From the NCBI GenBank assembly GCA_025352345.1, contig JANXTP010000271.1:1-16820 (forward strand): DNA of 16,820 nt, written 5' to 3'. The notes below the pieces were generated by a model that was given only the letters and a program-made list of their open reading frames with translations, did no database searches and was not told where the DNA came from. Of this stretch, positions 1 through 8,092 are shown piece after piece; within the stretch, counting starts at the first letter, position 1, and every line of letters begins with the position of its first letter. A program made the translations under genes and the position numbers. The stretch is from Burkholderiales bacterium. GTDB taxonomy: Bacteria; Pseudomonadota; Gammaproteobacteria; Burkholderiales; Burkholderiaceae_C.

Positions 1-275
1 GTGCCGAACAGCATGTCCCACACCGGGATGCCGTAGTTGCTCCGGTGTCGGTCTTTCTCGTGTGTCCTTGGTTAAACGGCCGCCACAACAGATCGCTGTG
101 GCGGCGCCAGCGATGCCACCAGTAGACGAAGAAGGTCATGCACACATAGCCCGCGAAGCCCTGCAACCATGCCGGCAGCGCGGTCAACGCAATGTCCCGC
201 TGCATCAGTCCCGGTGCGCCCACCAAGCGGTCGACAAGCGCACCCATCAGCAACGTCAGACCGATGCCCACGCTG
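1..275 (-). pseudogene. Broken second copy of the sterol desaturase/fatty acid hydroxylase gene, partial at window edge
   Basis: This segment aligns with the intact minus-strand sterol desaturase at 1234-1983 in two blocks. Positions 1-62 match 1331-1392 with three differences. Positions about 76-275 match about 1641-1840 at a constant offset and without indels. The offset changes from 1330 to 1565 between blocks, a net loss of 235 bp, which is not a multiple of three. On the minus strand the second block reads in frame (VGIGLTLLMGALVDRLVGAP, then WWHRWRRHSDLLWRPFNQ), and the frame is wrong after the junction. The lost part encodes the HXXHH cluster, the middle helices and the second HXXHH motif, so the product could not bind its metals. 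Similarity also ends before the N-terminal helix, near 275. The C-terminal end runs off the window. The remaining similarity suggests a duplication that has since decayed. Confidence 0.85.
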
Positions 276-321
276 ACGTCGCGCGGATCGACGGCGGAAA
301 CGCCTCCCAGGGCACACCCGT

Positions 322-1110
322 TTAGCGAACCCGGCGGGCGCAGCCGATAGCTGCAAGACCAATCAACATCAGCACCCAGTGCTCCGGTTCAGGCACGCTC
401 GGCGCGATGCCGGGCACACCTTCGAAGCGGTAGAGCGCCGCGGACGCCACATCGGCGACCGTGAAAACCGGATCGAGGAACGCCTGCGACGAGCCGGCCG
501 TCGCAGCACCTACGAAGCCGGCGGAAGCGGTCACGCTCAGGTAGACATCGAAGTACTCGTTCGCCTTGAAATTGGCAACTTGGTCGAATGAAAAAACGCT
601 GCTGTTGGTGTTGTATACGGATTGGCTGCCGAGCAATTGCGCAAAGCTGCCACCAGCGTCGTAGTTCACGACGAAGCTGAGCAAGCCGTAAGCCGATCCG
701 GTCGAATGGATGGCGCCGTTTGCAACGACGCGCACCGGTACGACGAACGGCGTGTCCGGGCCGATCAGCCGGGCGCGGTAGCTCAATGTGGTGGTGGCTC
801 CGGCTTGACCCGAAACGTCGAAGCCGAAGGACGTGGGAACTACGAGCGAAGACGCGCTGGCGAAGACCGAGCCTCCATTCGCCGCGTCGCTGGTCGACAC
901 GGCTTGGTTGCTCCCTGCAATAGCCATGTAGCTGGCTGGGGTCGCCGTGGTCGCAGAGAAAACCTGCTCCTGTGGGTTGACGATGGCCCAGTCCTTCGCG
1001 GCGGCATCGCCGACGTACGTCACGTTCGAAACAGCATGCGCCGCGTCGAAGGACATCAGCGCGGCAACGCAAAAGCTCGCACGGCACACGGGTTGTCGGG
1101 CAAGTTTCAT
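322..1110 (-). CDS. Secreted PEP-CTERM sorting domain protein
   Basis: The predicted protein has 262 residues. It starts with MKLARQPVC and has a short hydrophobic signal peptide ending near DAAHA (about residue 25). It ends with a typical PEP-CTERM tail at residues 238-262: VPEP, the hydrophobic stretch WVLMLIGLAAIGC, then the basic end ARRVR. The middle is rich in Ser, Ala, Val and Thr without a recognised enzyme motif, as in many PEP-CTERM proteins, and looks beta-rich. In this family the tail is recognised by an exosortase (EpsH/XrtA type) and the protein goes to the cell surface or exopolysaccharide matrix. I chose ATG at 1108-1110 over the upstream ATG at 1134 because GAGGGG lies about seven bases upstream. 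It lies between the intact and the broken sterol desaturase copies on the same strand. The body is not identified beyond the sorting signal, and no exosortase gene is in the window. Confidence 0.87.
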   Translation of the reverse strand: MKLARQPVCRASFCVAALMSFDAAHAVSNVTYVGDAAAKDWAIVNPQEQVFSATTATPASYMAIAGSNQAVSTSDAANGGSVFASASSLVVPTSFGFDVSGQAGATTTLSYRARLIGPDTPFVVPVRVVANGAIHSTGSAYGLLSFVVNYDAGGSFAQLLGSQSVYNTNSSVFSFDQVANFKANEYFDVYLSVTASAGFVGAATAGSSQAFLDPVFTVADVASAALYRFEGVPGIAPSVPEPEHWVLMLIGLAAIGCARRVR

Positions 1111-1233
1111 CGGATGCCCCTCGTCAGTGATCATGAGGTCGAACAGCGACGATCACCATTGTGTCAAACACGAACCCTTGCTGATCAAAGTCTGGAGGCG
1201 CCGCGTCCGTCGCGAGGCCGTCGACGCCAGCGA

Positions 1234-1983
1234 TCAGCCCTCGACATCCTTGAACAGCAGCATGGGCAACACCCGGCGCTCCTGCGTCGGGCTGAAACCG
1301 CAGTCCACGTCGCGAGTGGAGTTCTCGAAGGTGCCGAACAGCATGTCCCACACCGGGATGCCGTAGTTGCTGCGGTGCCGGTCCTTCTCGTGGTGCACGC
1401 GGTGCATCTCGGGCCGCACCACCACATAGCCCAGCCAGCGCGGCGTGCGCAGGTTGGTGTGTTCCCACAGGTCGAACACGCCGACCCAGAACGCCGTCCA
1501 TGCGGCCGCGTCCAGCCCGTAACCGAGCAGGCCGTACGACACCCCGCTGACGATCAGCGCATTGCCCGCGAAATCATTCGGGTGCGCATAGAACGCCGTG
1601 GCGGCTTCCAACCGGTGGGTGCTGTGGTGCATCTGGTGGAACAGGCGCCACAGCAGATCGCTGTGGTGGCGCCATCGGTGCCACCAGTAGACGAAGAAGG
1701 TCACGCACACATAGCCCAAGAAGCCCTGCAGCCACGCCGGCAGTGCGGTCAACGCGCTGTCGCGTTGCAGCAGCCCGGGAGCACCTACCAAGCGATCAAT
1801 CACTGCGCCGATCAACAGCGTCAAGCCGATGCCCACGCTGCCCAGCGCGGCGACGCGCAGCACCCAGGCCACATCGGCGGCATAAGGCCGGTTCGGACGC
1901 AGCCGCTCCAGAACCATCAGGCCCAGCGCCACGCCCACGGTGAGCAGCAGCGTCAGTGTCGAGACCTGCAACACCGTGATCAA
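1234..1983 (-). CDS. Fatty acid hydroxylase / sterol desaturase family membrane protein
   Basis: About 249 residues and several membrane helices (roughly 4-24, 45-62, 85-100, 142-172). The di-metal histidine clusters of the family are visible: HRWRH at 102-106, HQMHH at 116-120, a single His at 175 and HRVHH at 194-198, followed by NYGIPVWDMLFGTF, a typical C-terminal block. Members oxidise sterols, fatty acids, carotenoids or ether lipids with a di-iron centre in the membrane; the substrate here cannot be told. No ATG precedes the first helix. The likely start is TTG at 1981-1983, overlapping the TGA of the upstream sugar kinase, or GTG at 1972-1974, and the two genes are probably co-transcribed. 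A decayed second copy lies at 1-275. The family call is firm; the exact start is uncertain. Confidence 0.88.
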   Translation of the reverse strand: MITVLQVSTLTLLLTVGVALGLMVLERLRPNRPYAADVAWVLRVAALGSVGIGLTLLIGAVIDRLVGAPGLLQRDSALTALPAWLQGFLGYVCVTFFVYWWHRWRHHSDLLWRLFHQMHHSTHRLEAATAFYAHPNDFAGNALIVSGVSYGLLGYGLDAAAWTAFWVGVFDLWEHTNLRTPRWLGYVVVRPEMHRVHHEKDRHRSNYGIPVWDMLFGTFENSTRDVDCGFSPTQERRVLPMLLFKDVEG

Positions 1984-3056
1984 TAGAAGGCGTCGACCCG
2001 CGTGGCGCCCATCAGGGGCTCGATCAGCCGCGCCAAGGGGCCCAGGCCTTCGTAGCGGATCGCCACCTTGTGCGCGTACGCAAAGAAGCGCGGCAGATCG
2101 GCGCTGTAAGCCGGCTTGGCATCGCGGTGCTTGAGCCGGCAGAAGATGCCCAGCACCTTCAGGTGGCGCTGCAGGCCCATCCACTCCAGCGGCTTCCAGA
2201 ACTCGCCGAAATCGGCGGGTACGGGCAGGCCGGCCTTGCGCGCCTGCTGCCAGTAGCGGATCGCGAAGTCGAGCTCCTGATCTTCCTCCCAGCTGATGAA
2301 GGCGTCGCGCAGCATCGAGGCCACGTCGTAGCTGATCGGCCCGCGCACCGCGTCCTGGAAGTCGAGGATGCCGGCGCCGCCCGGCGCGTCATCGCAAACC
2401 ATCAGGTTGCGCGGCATGTAGTCGCGGTGCACCGCCACCGTCGGCTGGGCCAGGGCACTGGCCACCAGCAGGTCGCAGGTGGTTGCCCAAGTGGCTTGCT
2501 GGTCGGCGTCCCAAGTGACGCCGAACTCGCGCTGCACGCACCATTCGGGGAACAGCGCCAGTTCGCGGCGCAGCAGGATGTCGTCGTAAGCGGGCAGGCT
2601 GCTCGCATCGACGCAGTGCTGCCAGGCGACCAGCGTCGACATCGCCGCACGCATCAGGCGATCGACGCTGGCGGTGTCGGCTGCGGCCACCGCAGCATTC
2701 AGTTCAGCGAGGTAGAGCCGTGAGCCCAGGTCGCTCAGCAGCAGAAAGCCGTTCGTCGCGTCCTGCGCCAGCACCTGCGGGGCGTGCAGTTGGGCCGCAC
2801 CGATCAGGCCGGCCACGTGCACGAACGGCCGCACGTCCTCGTGTTCGGGGGGTGCGTCCATCACGATGTAGCTGGTTGCCGCGCCGTCGATGCGCAGGTA
2901 GCGCCTGAAGCTCGCATCACTGGACGCGGGGCGTAGCGTGTCCAGCTGCAGCCCGTGCGCCGGCACGAGCGCCGCCAGCCACTGCTCGAAGGCGACACGT
3001 CGGCTGTCGTCGGGCCAGGCCACGGCGGGGAAGGGCTTGTCGCTGGAGGTGTTCAT
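1980..3056 (-). CDS. amgK: AmgK-type sugar kinase (aminoglycoside phosphotransferase fold)
   Basis: The 358-residue protein has the APH/choline-kinase fold. The N-terminal lobe has ASSDASFRRYLRI (residues 44-56). The catalytic loop is HRDYMPRN, with His210, Asp212 and Asn217, and the metal-binding motif is LDFQDA with Asp232. AmgK phosphorylates the anomeric position of N-acetylmuramate and N-acetylglucosamine during cell-wall recycling in pseudomonads and many betaproteobacteria. Its product is used by the nucleotidyltransferase MurU. The position fits: it diverges from lptD with only 56 bp between the starts, an arrangement known for amgK-murU. I took ATG at 3054-3056 (MNTSSDKPF). A longer form starting near 3104 would overlap lptD and carries an Arg-rich leader unlike the family. 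Here the next gene is a sterol desaturase, not murU. The kinase assignment is firm; the exact sugar substrate is inferred from family and position. Confidence 0.87.
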   Translation of the reverse strand: MNTSSDKPFPAVAWPDDSRRVAFEQWLAALVPAHGLQLDTLRPASSDASFRRYLRIDGAATSYIVMDAPPEHEDVRPFVHVAGLIGAAQLHAPQVLAQDATNGFLLLSDLGSRLYLAELNAAVAAADTASVDRLMRAAMSTLVAWQHCVDASSLPAYDDILLRRELALFPEWCVQREFGVTWDADQQATWATTCDLLVASALAQPTVAVHRDYMPRNLMVCDDAPGGAGILDFQDAVRGPISYDVASMLRDAFISWEEDQELDFAIRYWQQARKAGLPVPADFGEFWKPLEWMGLQRHLKVLGIFCRLKHRDAKPAYSADLPRFFAYAHKVAIRYEGLGPLARLIEPLMGATRVDAFY

Positions 3057-3112
3057 CTTGGGGCGGTGCCTGAGGTCTCGGGTGGCCTGCGGGTTTGCGC
3101 GCACACACCCTC

Positions 3113-5794
3113 ATGGATAATCGATTTTACAAATCGCTGCTCGCGCTCGTGGCGCACGCCACCTCCCCCGTCTGCTCCTCGCCTTCTTTGTTGCTCCGTT
3201 CACCTGCCTGTTCATCGCGTTCCGGCGGCCCGGCTGTCGTCGCGGGCCGCTGCTGCGCATGGCCGCGCGCGCTGTGGGCCACCGTGCTCGTCACCGCGGT
3301 GAGCCAGGCCTGTGCGCAGTGGGGCCGACCGCCGATCGGCTCGACACCGGCGGCGACGCCGACCTCCACGTCTGCCCCTTCGGCAACCAACGCCGCAATC
3401 GAGCCGGCAGCCACCGCACCGGTGCCGCAGTGGGGCACGCCATTGCGCGGCGCCACGTCGGCTGGCAAGCCGCTGGCTGGCGGCAAGCTGCCCACCGCGT
3501 CCGCAGTGACGACAACACCGGCGCCGCTCGCACTGACCGACTCCGGCGTCGCGTTGAAACTGTCGCGCACCCTGCAGCCGGCACCGACCGGCGAGGCGGC
3601 CAAATTGCTGCCGATCGTGGTGCAGGGGCAGTCGTTGCGAGGGCGTCCCGATCTTGACGCCGTTGTTGACGGTGACGCCCGACTGCGCCGCGGCAACCTG
3701 GCGATCGCCACTGATCGCCTGACCTACGATCAGGCGGAGGACCTGGCGGTGGCCCGCGGCCACGTGACCATCACGCAGGACAAGAACCATTACAGCGGCG
3801 ACGAGCTGCAGCTGAAGACGCAGCGCTTCGAGGGGTATTTCCTCAACCCGACCTATTTCTTCGGGCGCACCCAGGCGGGCGGCACGGCGGAGCGCATCGA
3901 CTTCATCGGCCCGCAGCACTCGGTGGCCACCAATGCCACCTACAGCAGCTGCCCTGCCGACGGCAGCGGGGGCCCGGCCTGGCTGCTCAGCAGCGACCAG
4001 ATCGACACCAACTTCGACACCAACACCGGCGTCGCGCAGGGTGCGGTGCTGCGCTTTCTGGGCGTGCCCATCCTGTGGGCGCCTGAGCTCAGTTTTCCGC
4101 TCACCAACGAGCGCAAGTCGGGCTGGTTGCCGCCGAGCGTGGCGATCGACAGCAATGCCGGGGTGCGCATCGAGGCGCCGTGGTACTGGAACATCGCGCC
4201 GAACCGTGACGCCACCTTGACGCCATCGGCCAGCCTGCGCCGAGGGGTCGGCCTGGACAGCGAGTTTCGCTACCTCGAACCCACTTACCACGGGCAGTTC
4301 AACGTCAACTTCCTGCCGTACGACAACGTGGCCAACCGCTCGCGCTATTCGATCAGCGCGGCCCATGAGGCGGACTTTTCCGAAGACACGCGGCTGTCCA
4401 TCAGCATCAAGCGCGTGTCTGATGACAACTACTGGAAAGACTTCCAGCGCGAGCCGGGCACGGTCACGCCGCGCCTGTTGTTGTCCGACATCCAGGCCTC
4501 GCATGAGCTGGGCGACTGGTCGACCTATGCACGGGTGCAGCGCTGGCAGGTGCTGCAGGATCCGGACGCGAAGATCATCACGCCGTACCAGCGCCTGCCG
4601 CAGATCGGCGCGCGCACGCTGCAGACGGTCGGCAACGGCCTGGAGGTCAGCTTCGAAGGCGAATTCAACCGCTTCACCAACCCGGCATCGACCATCGAGG
4701 CGCACCGGCTCGATGGCGACCGGGTGCATGCGCTGACCTTGATCAGCTACCCCTGGGTCACCACGCCGGGCTGGACGCTGACGCCGAAGCTGGCGCTGAA
4801 CGCGGCGGCCTATTCGATCAGCCGTGCCGCCGTGGTCGGCGGCAACAAGCAGACCTCGCGGGTGATCCCCACCGTCAGCCTGGACAGTGCCTGGGTGCTC
4901 GAGCGGGAGTCGAACTGGTTCGGCACCGACTTGCTGCAGACCCTGGAGCCGCGCGTGCTCTACGTTTACACGCCGTATCGAAAGCAGGACAGCTTCCCGA
5001 TCTTCGACTCCGCGGCGCGCGACCTGAACTTCGAGACCACGTTCAGCGAGAACGCGTTTTCCGGCATCGACCGGGTGTCGGATTCCAATCAGGTGATCGC
5101 CGGTGCGACCACACGACTGGTCAACCCGCAAAGCGGCGCGGAGGTCATGCGCCTGGGTGCGGTGCAACGCTACCTGTTGAGCGACCAGCGCATCACGCCG
5201 CTGGGCACACCGCTGACGCAACGCGTGTCCGATCTGCTGCTGCTGGGGTCGACCGGTGTGATTCCAAACTGGACCCTGGGCAGCACGCTGCAATACAACC
5301 CGCAGATCAACGCGTTCATCAGCTCGACGTCTGGCGTGACCTACTCACCGTCGCCATTTCGCACGGTGAGCTTGATCTACCGACAAGTCCGAGGTGCCAG
5401 CCAGCAAGTCGAGGCGGGATGGCAATGGCCGATCTACGGCCGCACGCCCGACCTCAACGGCCAGGCCGACGACAGTCGCGGCAACCTCGGCACCTGCACC
5501 GGATCGCTGTACACCGTCGGGCGGATCAACTACAGCACCCGCGACAGCCGGCTCGTCGATGGCATCATGGGGTTCGAGTACGACGCGGGTTGCTGGATCG
5601 CCCGCGTGGTGGCCGAACGGCTGTCCACAGGAAGCAGCAACGCGACCACCCGGCTGCTGTTTCAAATCGAATTCGTCGGTTTATCCCGTCTCGGCTCGAA
5701 CCCGCTTCAGGTGCTGAAGGACAATGTGCCTGGGTATCGCCTTTTGCGCGACGGGCCGCAGGCCACGCAGTCCTCGAATCTTCTGTATGAGTGA
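3113..5794 (+). CDS. lptD: LPS-assembly protein LptD
   Basis: LptD is the outer-membrane barrel that, with LptE, inserts lipopolysaccharide into the outer leaflet. The predicted protein has 893 residues. An OstA/LptA-like domain begins near residue 183 (DAVVDGDARLRRGNLAIATD) and continues through GDELQLKTQRFEGYF. The barrel domain follows (NERKSGWLPPS, SRYSISAAHEADFSED, QRLPQIGARTLQ) and the end is LPS-translocon-like. Cysteines occur at 67, 280, 795 and 827. One Cys at EYDAGCW replaces the adjacent pair of E. coli, and the disulfides needed for maturation could still form. The apparent signal peptide is at about 52-68 (LWATVLVTAVSQACAQ), after an unusual leader of about 50 residues. An Ala/Thr/Pro-rich linker covers about 75-145. 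The start is uncertain: ATG at 3113 or TTG at 3095, both without a clear ribosome site. It overlaps surA by eight bases. Confidence 0.96.
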   Translation: MDNRFYKSLLALVAHATSPVCSSPSLLLRSPACSSRSGGPAVVAGRCCAWPRALWATVLVTAVSQACAQWGRPPIGSTPAATPTSTSAPSATNAAIEPAATAPVPQWGTPLRGATSAGKPLAGGKLPTASAVTTTPAPLALTDSGVALKLSRTLQPAPTGEAAKLLPIVVQGQSLRGRPDLDAVVDGDARLRRGNLAIATDRLTYDQAEDLAVARGHVTITQDKNHYSGDELQLKTQRFEGYFLNPTYFFGRTQAGGTAERIDFIGPQHSVATNATYSSCPADGSGGPAWLLSSDQIDTNFDTNTGVAQGAVLRFLGVPILWAPELSFPLTNERKSGWLPPSVAIDSNAGVRIEAPWYWNIAPNRDATLTPSASLRRGVGLDSEFRYLEPTYHGQFNVNFLPYDNVANRSRYSISAAHEADFSEDTRLSISIKRVSDDNYWKDFQREPGTVTPRLLLSDIQASHELGDWSTYARVQRWQVLQDPDAKIITPYQRLPQIGARTLQTVGNGLEVSFEGEFNRFTNPASTIEAHRLDGDRVHALTLISYPWVTTPGWTLTPKLALNAAAYSISRAAVVGGNKQTSRVIPTVSLDSAWVLERESNWFGTDLLQTLEPRVLYVYTPYRKQDSFPIFDSAARDLNFETTFSENAFSGIDRVSDSNQVIAGATTRLVNPQSGAEVMRLGAVQRYLLSDQRITPLGTPLTQRVSDLLLLGSTGVIPNWTLGSTLQYNPQINAFISSTSGVTYSPSPFRTVSLIYRQVRGASQQVEAGWQWPIYGRTPDLNGQADDSRGNLGTCTGSLYTVGRINYSTRDSRLVDGIMGFEYDAGCWIARVVAERLSTGSSNATTRLLFQIEFVGLSRLGSNPLQVLKDNVPGYRLLRDGPQATQSSNLLYE

Positions 5795-7130
5795 ACCGTT
5801 GAAATCGATCATGGCCGCCTTGCTGACTGCGGGGCTGACCACCCTTGCCGCGATGTCGCCGCCGGCACAGGCGCAGTCCGATCGCCGTGACGAGGGCGCC
5901 ACGCCGTCCGGCGATTTCATCGTGGCCGTGGTCAACCAGGAACTGGTGACGGCCATCGAAATCGAGCAGCGTCTGGCGCGTGTGCGCGAGAACGCGGCGC
6001 GTGCGGGACAGCGCCTGCCGCCGGAGAGCGTGCTGCGCAAGCAGATCCTGGAGGGCCTGATCGACGAACGTGCGCAAATGGCCTATGCCCGTGAGAACGG
6101 GCCACGCATCGACGACACCGAGCTCGACCGCGCGGTCGCCAACGTGGCCGCACAGAACAAGGTCACGATGGCGCAGATGCGCGAGCAGCTGGCCAAAGAA
6201 GGCATCGCTTTCTCGCGCTTCCGCAAGAATGTGCGCGACCAGATGCTGGTCGAGCGGGTGCGCGACCGGGAGGTGCAGTCGCGCATCCGCATCACCGATG
6301 CGGATATTGATGCGTTGCTGGCCAAGCAGCGCGCCGACAACGCGGCGGCGCCCTCGTACAACCTCGCGCAGATCCTGATCCCGGTGCCCGAAAACGCCAG
6401 CGCGACGGACGTCGCGCGACTCAAGGGCCGTGCCGAAGCGGCCCTCGCCCGGATTCGTGGCGGCGAAGCGTTCGAGGCTGAGGCCCGAAACATCGCGGCC
6501 GACGACTCCGACAAGGCCACCAGCGGCGAGCTCGGCCTGCGCCCCGTCGAGCGCCTGCCGGATGCGTTCATCGAACACGTGCGCGGCCTGAGTTCCGGTC
6601 AGACGGCTGCCACCGTGCTGCGCACGGGCGCGGGCTTTCACGTGCTGAAGGTCGTGGAGCGCCGGGACGGCCAGGCTTTCTCGCTGACCGAGACCCACGC
6701 GCGCCACATCCTGTTGCGTCCCAATGCGCAGCTCGATCAAGCGGCCGTCATCCGGCAGATGGCCGAGCTGAAGGCGCAGATCGCGTCCGGTGCCGCGACC
6801 TTCGAGGCCATTGCCAAAGCACGTTCGGAAGACGGCAGTGCCGCTCAGGGCGGTGACCTGGGCTGGACCATGCCCGGCACCTTCGTGCCGGAATTCGACG
6901 ACGCCATGACGGCATTGCCGGTTGGTGAGGTGTCCGACCCGGTAATCTCCCGCTTCGGCATCCACCTGATCCAGGTGCTCGAGCGACGTCAAGCGGCACT
7001 CGACATCCGACAGGAGCGCGAACAGGCGCGCAATGTGTTGCGCGAGAAGAAGTTCGACGAGGCGTATGCCGAATGGAATCGCGAGCTGCGTCAGCGCACC
7101 TACATCGAAATGCGCGAGCCGCCGTTGTGA
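5787..7130 (+). CDS. surA: Periplasmic chaperone and peptidyl-prolyl isomerase SurA
   Basis: SurA escorts outer-membrane proteins, LptD among them, across the periplasm. The 447-residue protein has a signal peptide (residues 1-29, ending PPAQA before QSD) and an N-terminal chaperone domain (VAVVNQELVTAIEIEQRL onward, to about 180). Two parvulin domains follow at about 190-292 (YNLAQILIPVPENAS to GFHVLKVVERRD) and 302-400 (THARHILLRP, GGDLGW, FGIHLIQVLERR), then the C-terminal helix. I chose ATG at 5787, within the last codons of lptD, giving an eight-base overlap and suggesting translational coupling. ATG at 5811 is an alternative and would still leave a signal peptide. In many proteobacteria pdxA comes next; here rsmA follows after 63 bp. 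Confidence 0.96.
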   Translation: MSEPLKSIMAALLTAGLTTLAAMSPPAQAQSDRRDEGATPSGDFIVAVVNQELVTAIEIEQRLARVRENAARAGQRLPPESVLRKQILEGLIDERAQMAYARENGPRIDDTELDRAVANVAAQNKVTMAQMREQLAKEGIAFSRFRKNVRDQMLVERVRDREVQSRIRITDADIDALLAKQRADNAAAPSYNLAQILIPVPENASATDVARLKGRAEAALARIRGGEAFEAEARNIAADDSDKATSGELGLRPVERLPDAFIEHVRGLSSGQTAATVLRTGAGFHVLKVVERRDGQAFSLTETHARHILLRPNAQLDQAAVIRQMAELKAQIASGAATFEAIAKARSEDGSAAQGGDLGWTMPGTFVPEFDDAMTALPVGEVSDPVISRFGIHLIQVLERRQAALDIRQEREQARNVLREKKFDEAYAEWNRELRQRTYIEMREPPL

Positions 7131-7193
7131 CGATGCGCCTCGCCAGCCACGCTCGGTCCGTGTGAGCCTGCGCGGGCCACGCCACAGCCGCTG

Positions 7194-7958
7194 ATGGCGC
7201 ACATTGCGCGCAAGCGCTTCGGGCAGCACTTCCTCAACGACCGCTTCGCGATCGAGTCCATCGTGGACGCGATCGCGCCACTGGCGACCGATGCGCTGGT
7301 GGAGATCGGTCCTGGCCTGGGAGCCATGACCTTCCCCTTGCTCGACCGGTGTCAGCGGCTCACGGTGATCGAGCTCGACCGCGACCTCGCTGCCCGCCTG
7401 CGCCGTCGGACCGAACTGACGGTGATCGAAGCCGATGTGTTGAACGTTGATTTCGATGTGTTGGCGACCGCAGCGCGCCAGCCACTGCGGGTGGTGGGCA
7501 ACCTGCCCTACAACATCTCGACCCCGATCCTGTTTCACCTGCTGCCATCGGCATCACGGGTGGTCGATCAGCACTTCATGTTGCAAAAGGAAGTCGTCGA
7601 GCGCATGGCGGCGGCCCCCGGCAGCAAGACCTACGGCCGGCTGTCGGTGATGCTGCAATGGCGCTACGAGATCGAATCGGTGCTCGATGTCGAGCCCGAG
7701 TCCTTCGACCCGCCACCGCAGGTGCGTTCGGCGGTGGTGCGCATGCGGCCCTTGCCGGCGCGAACCGACATCGACGCGGTGCTGCTGGGTGAGATGGTCA
7801 CGGTGGCGTTTTCGCAACGGCGCAAGGTGCTGCGCAACACCCTCGGCCGCTGGCTCGAAGAACGCGGAGGTGGCGGAGCGTTCGACTTGCAGCGCCGTGC
7901 CGAAGAGGTGCCGGTGGCCGAGTACCTGGCGCTCGCCAGCGCGCTGGGCCCACGATGA
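7194..7958 (+). CDS. rsmA: 16S rRNA dimethyladenosine transferase RsmA (KsgA)
   Basis: RsmA dimethylates two adjacent adenines (A1518 and A1519 in E. coli numbering) near the 3' end of 16S rRNA, using S-adenosylmethionine, late in 30S assembly. The 254-residue protein begins ARKRFGQHFLND, the family signature. It has the SAM-binding glycine loop VEIGPGLGAMT (36-46), the acidic residue E60 in VIELDRD and the catalytic motif NLPYNIST (103-110). The C-terminal domain (PPPQVRSAVVRM, FSQRRKVLRNTLG) is complete. The length is normal. It starts at ATG 7194 with no strong ribosome site. It is the last recognised gene of the lptD-surA-rsmA group. Loss of this gene is known to give kasugamycin resistance in E. 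coli. Confidence 0.97.
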   Translation: MAHIARKRFGQHFLNDRFAIESIVDAIAPLATDALVEIGPGLGAMTFPLLDRCQRLTVIELDRDLAARLRRRTELTVIEADVLNVDFDVLATAARQPLRVVGNLPYNISTPILFHLLPSASRVVDQHFMLQKEVVERMAAAPGSKTYGRLSVMLQWRYEIESVLDVEPESFDPPPQVRSAVVRMRPLPARTDIDAVLLGEMVTVAFSQRRKVLRNTLGRWLEERGGGGAFDLQRRAEEVPVAEYLALASALGPR

Positions 7959-8092
7959 GCAAGGCGACCTGAAGGCCGCCTTGTCGTTTCACACCATCGA
8001 AGGTTCGGCAGTCATCCGCCGAGCGTTGTGTGCATCACGCCGCGTTCAACCACATCGAGGTGTCAAAGGCGCTGCTCATCAGCGGCATGTTC

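Noticed and set aside
622..1986. Plus-strand open frame across the PEP-CTERM and sterol desaturase genes
   Set aside because: It covers two well-supported minus-strand genes and shows no domain.
3212..5293. Long minus-strand open frame opposite lptD
   Set aside because: It is a shadow of the lptD codon pattern in GC-rich DNA. It is Arg/Gln/Val-rich with no family motif, and lptD is certain.
7134..7166. Ten-codon ORF between surA and rsmA as a leader peptide or pdxA remnant
   Set aside because: It is too short, shows no attenuator structure and no similarity to PdxA.
5565..7538. Long minus-strand open frame opposite surA and rsmA
   Set aside because: It spans three real genes and their gap, and its composition is typical of an antisense shadow.
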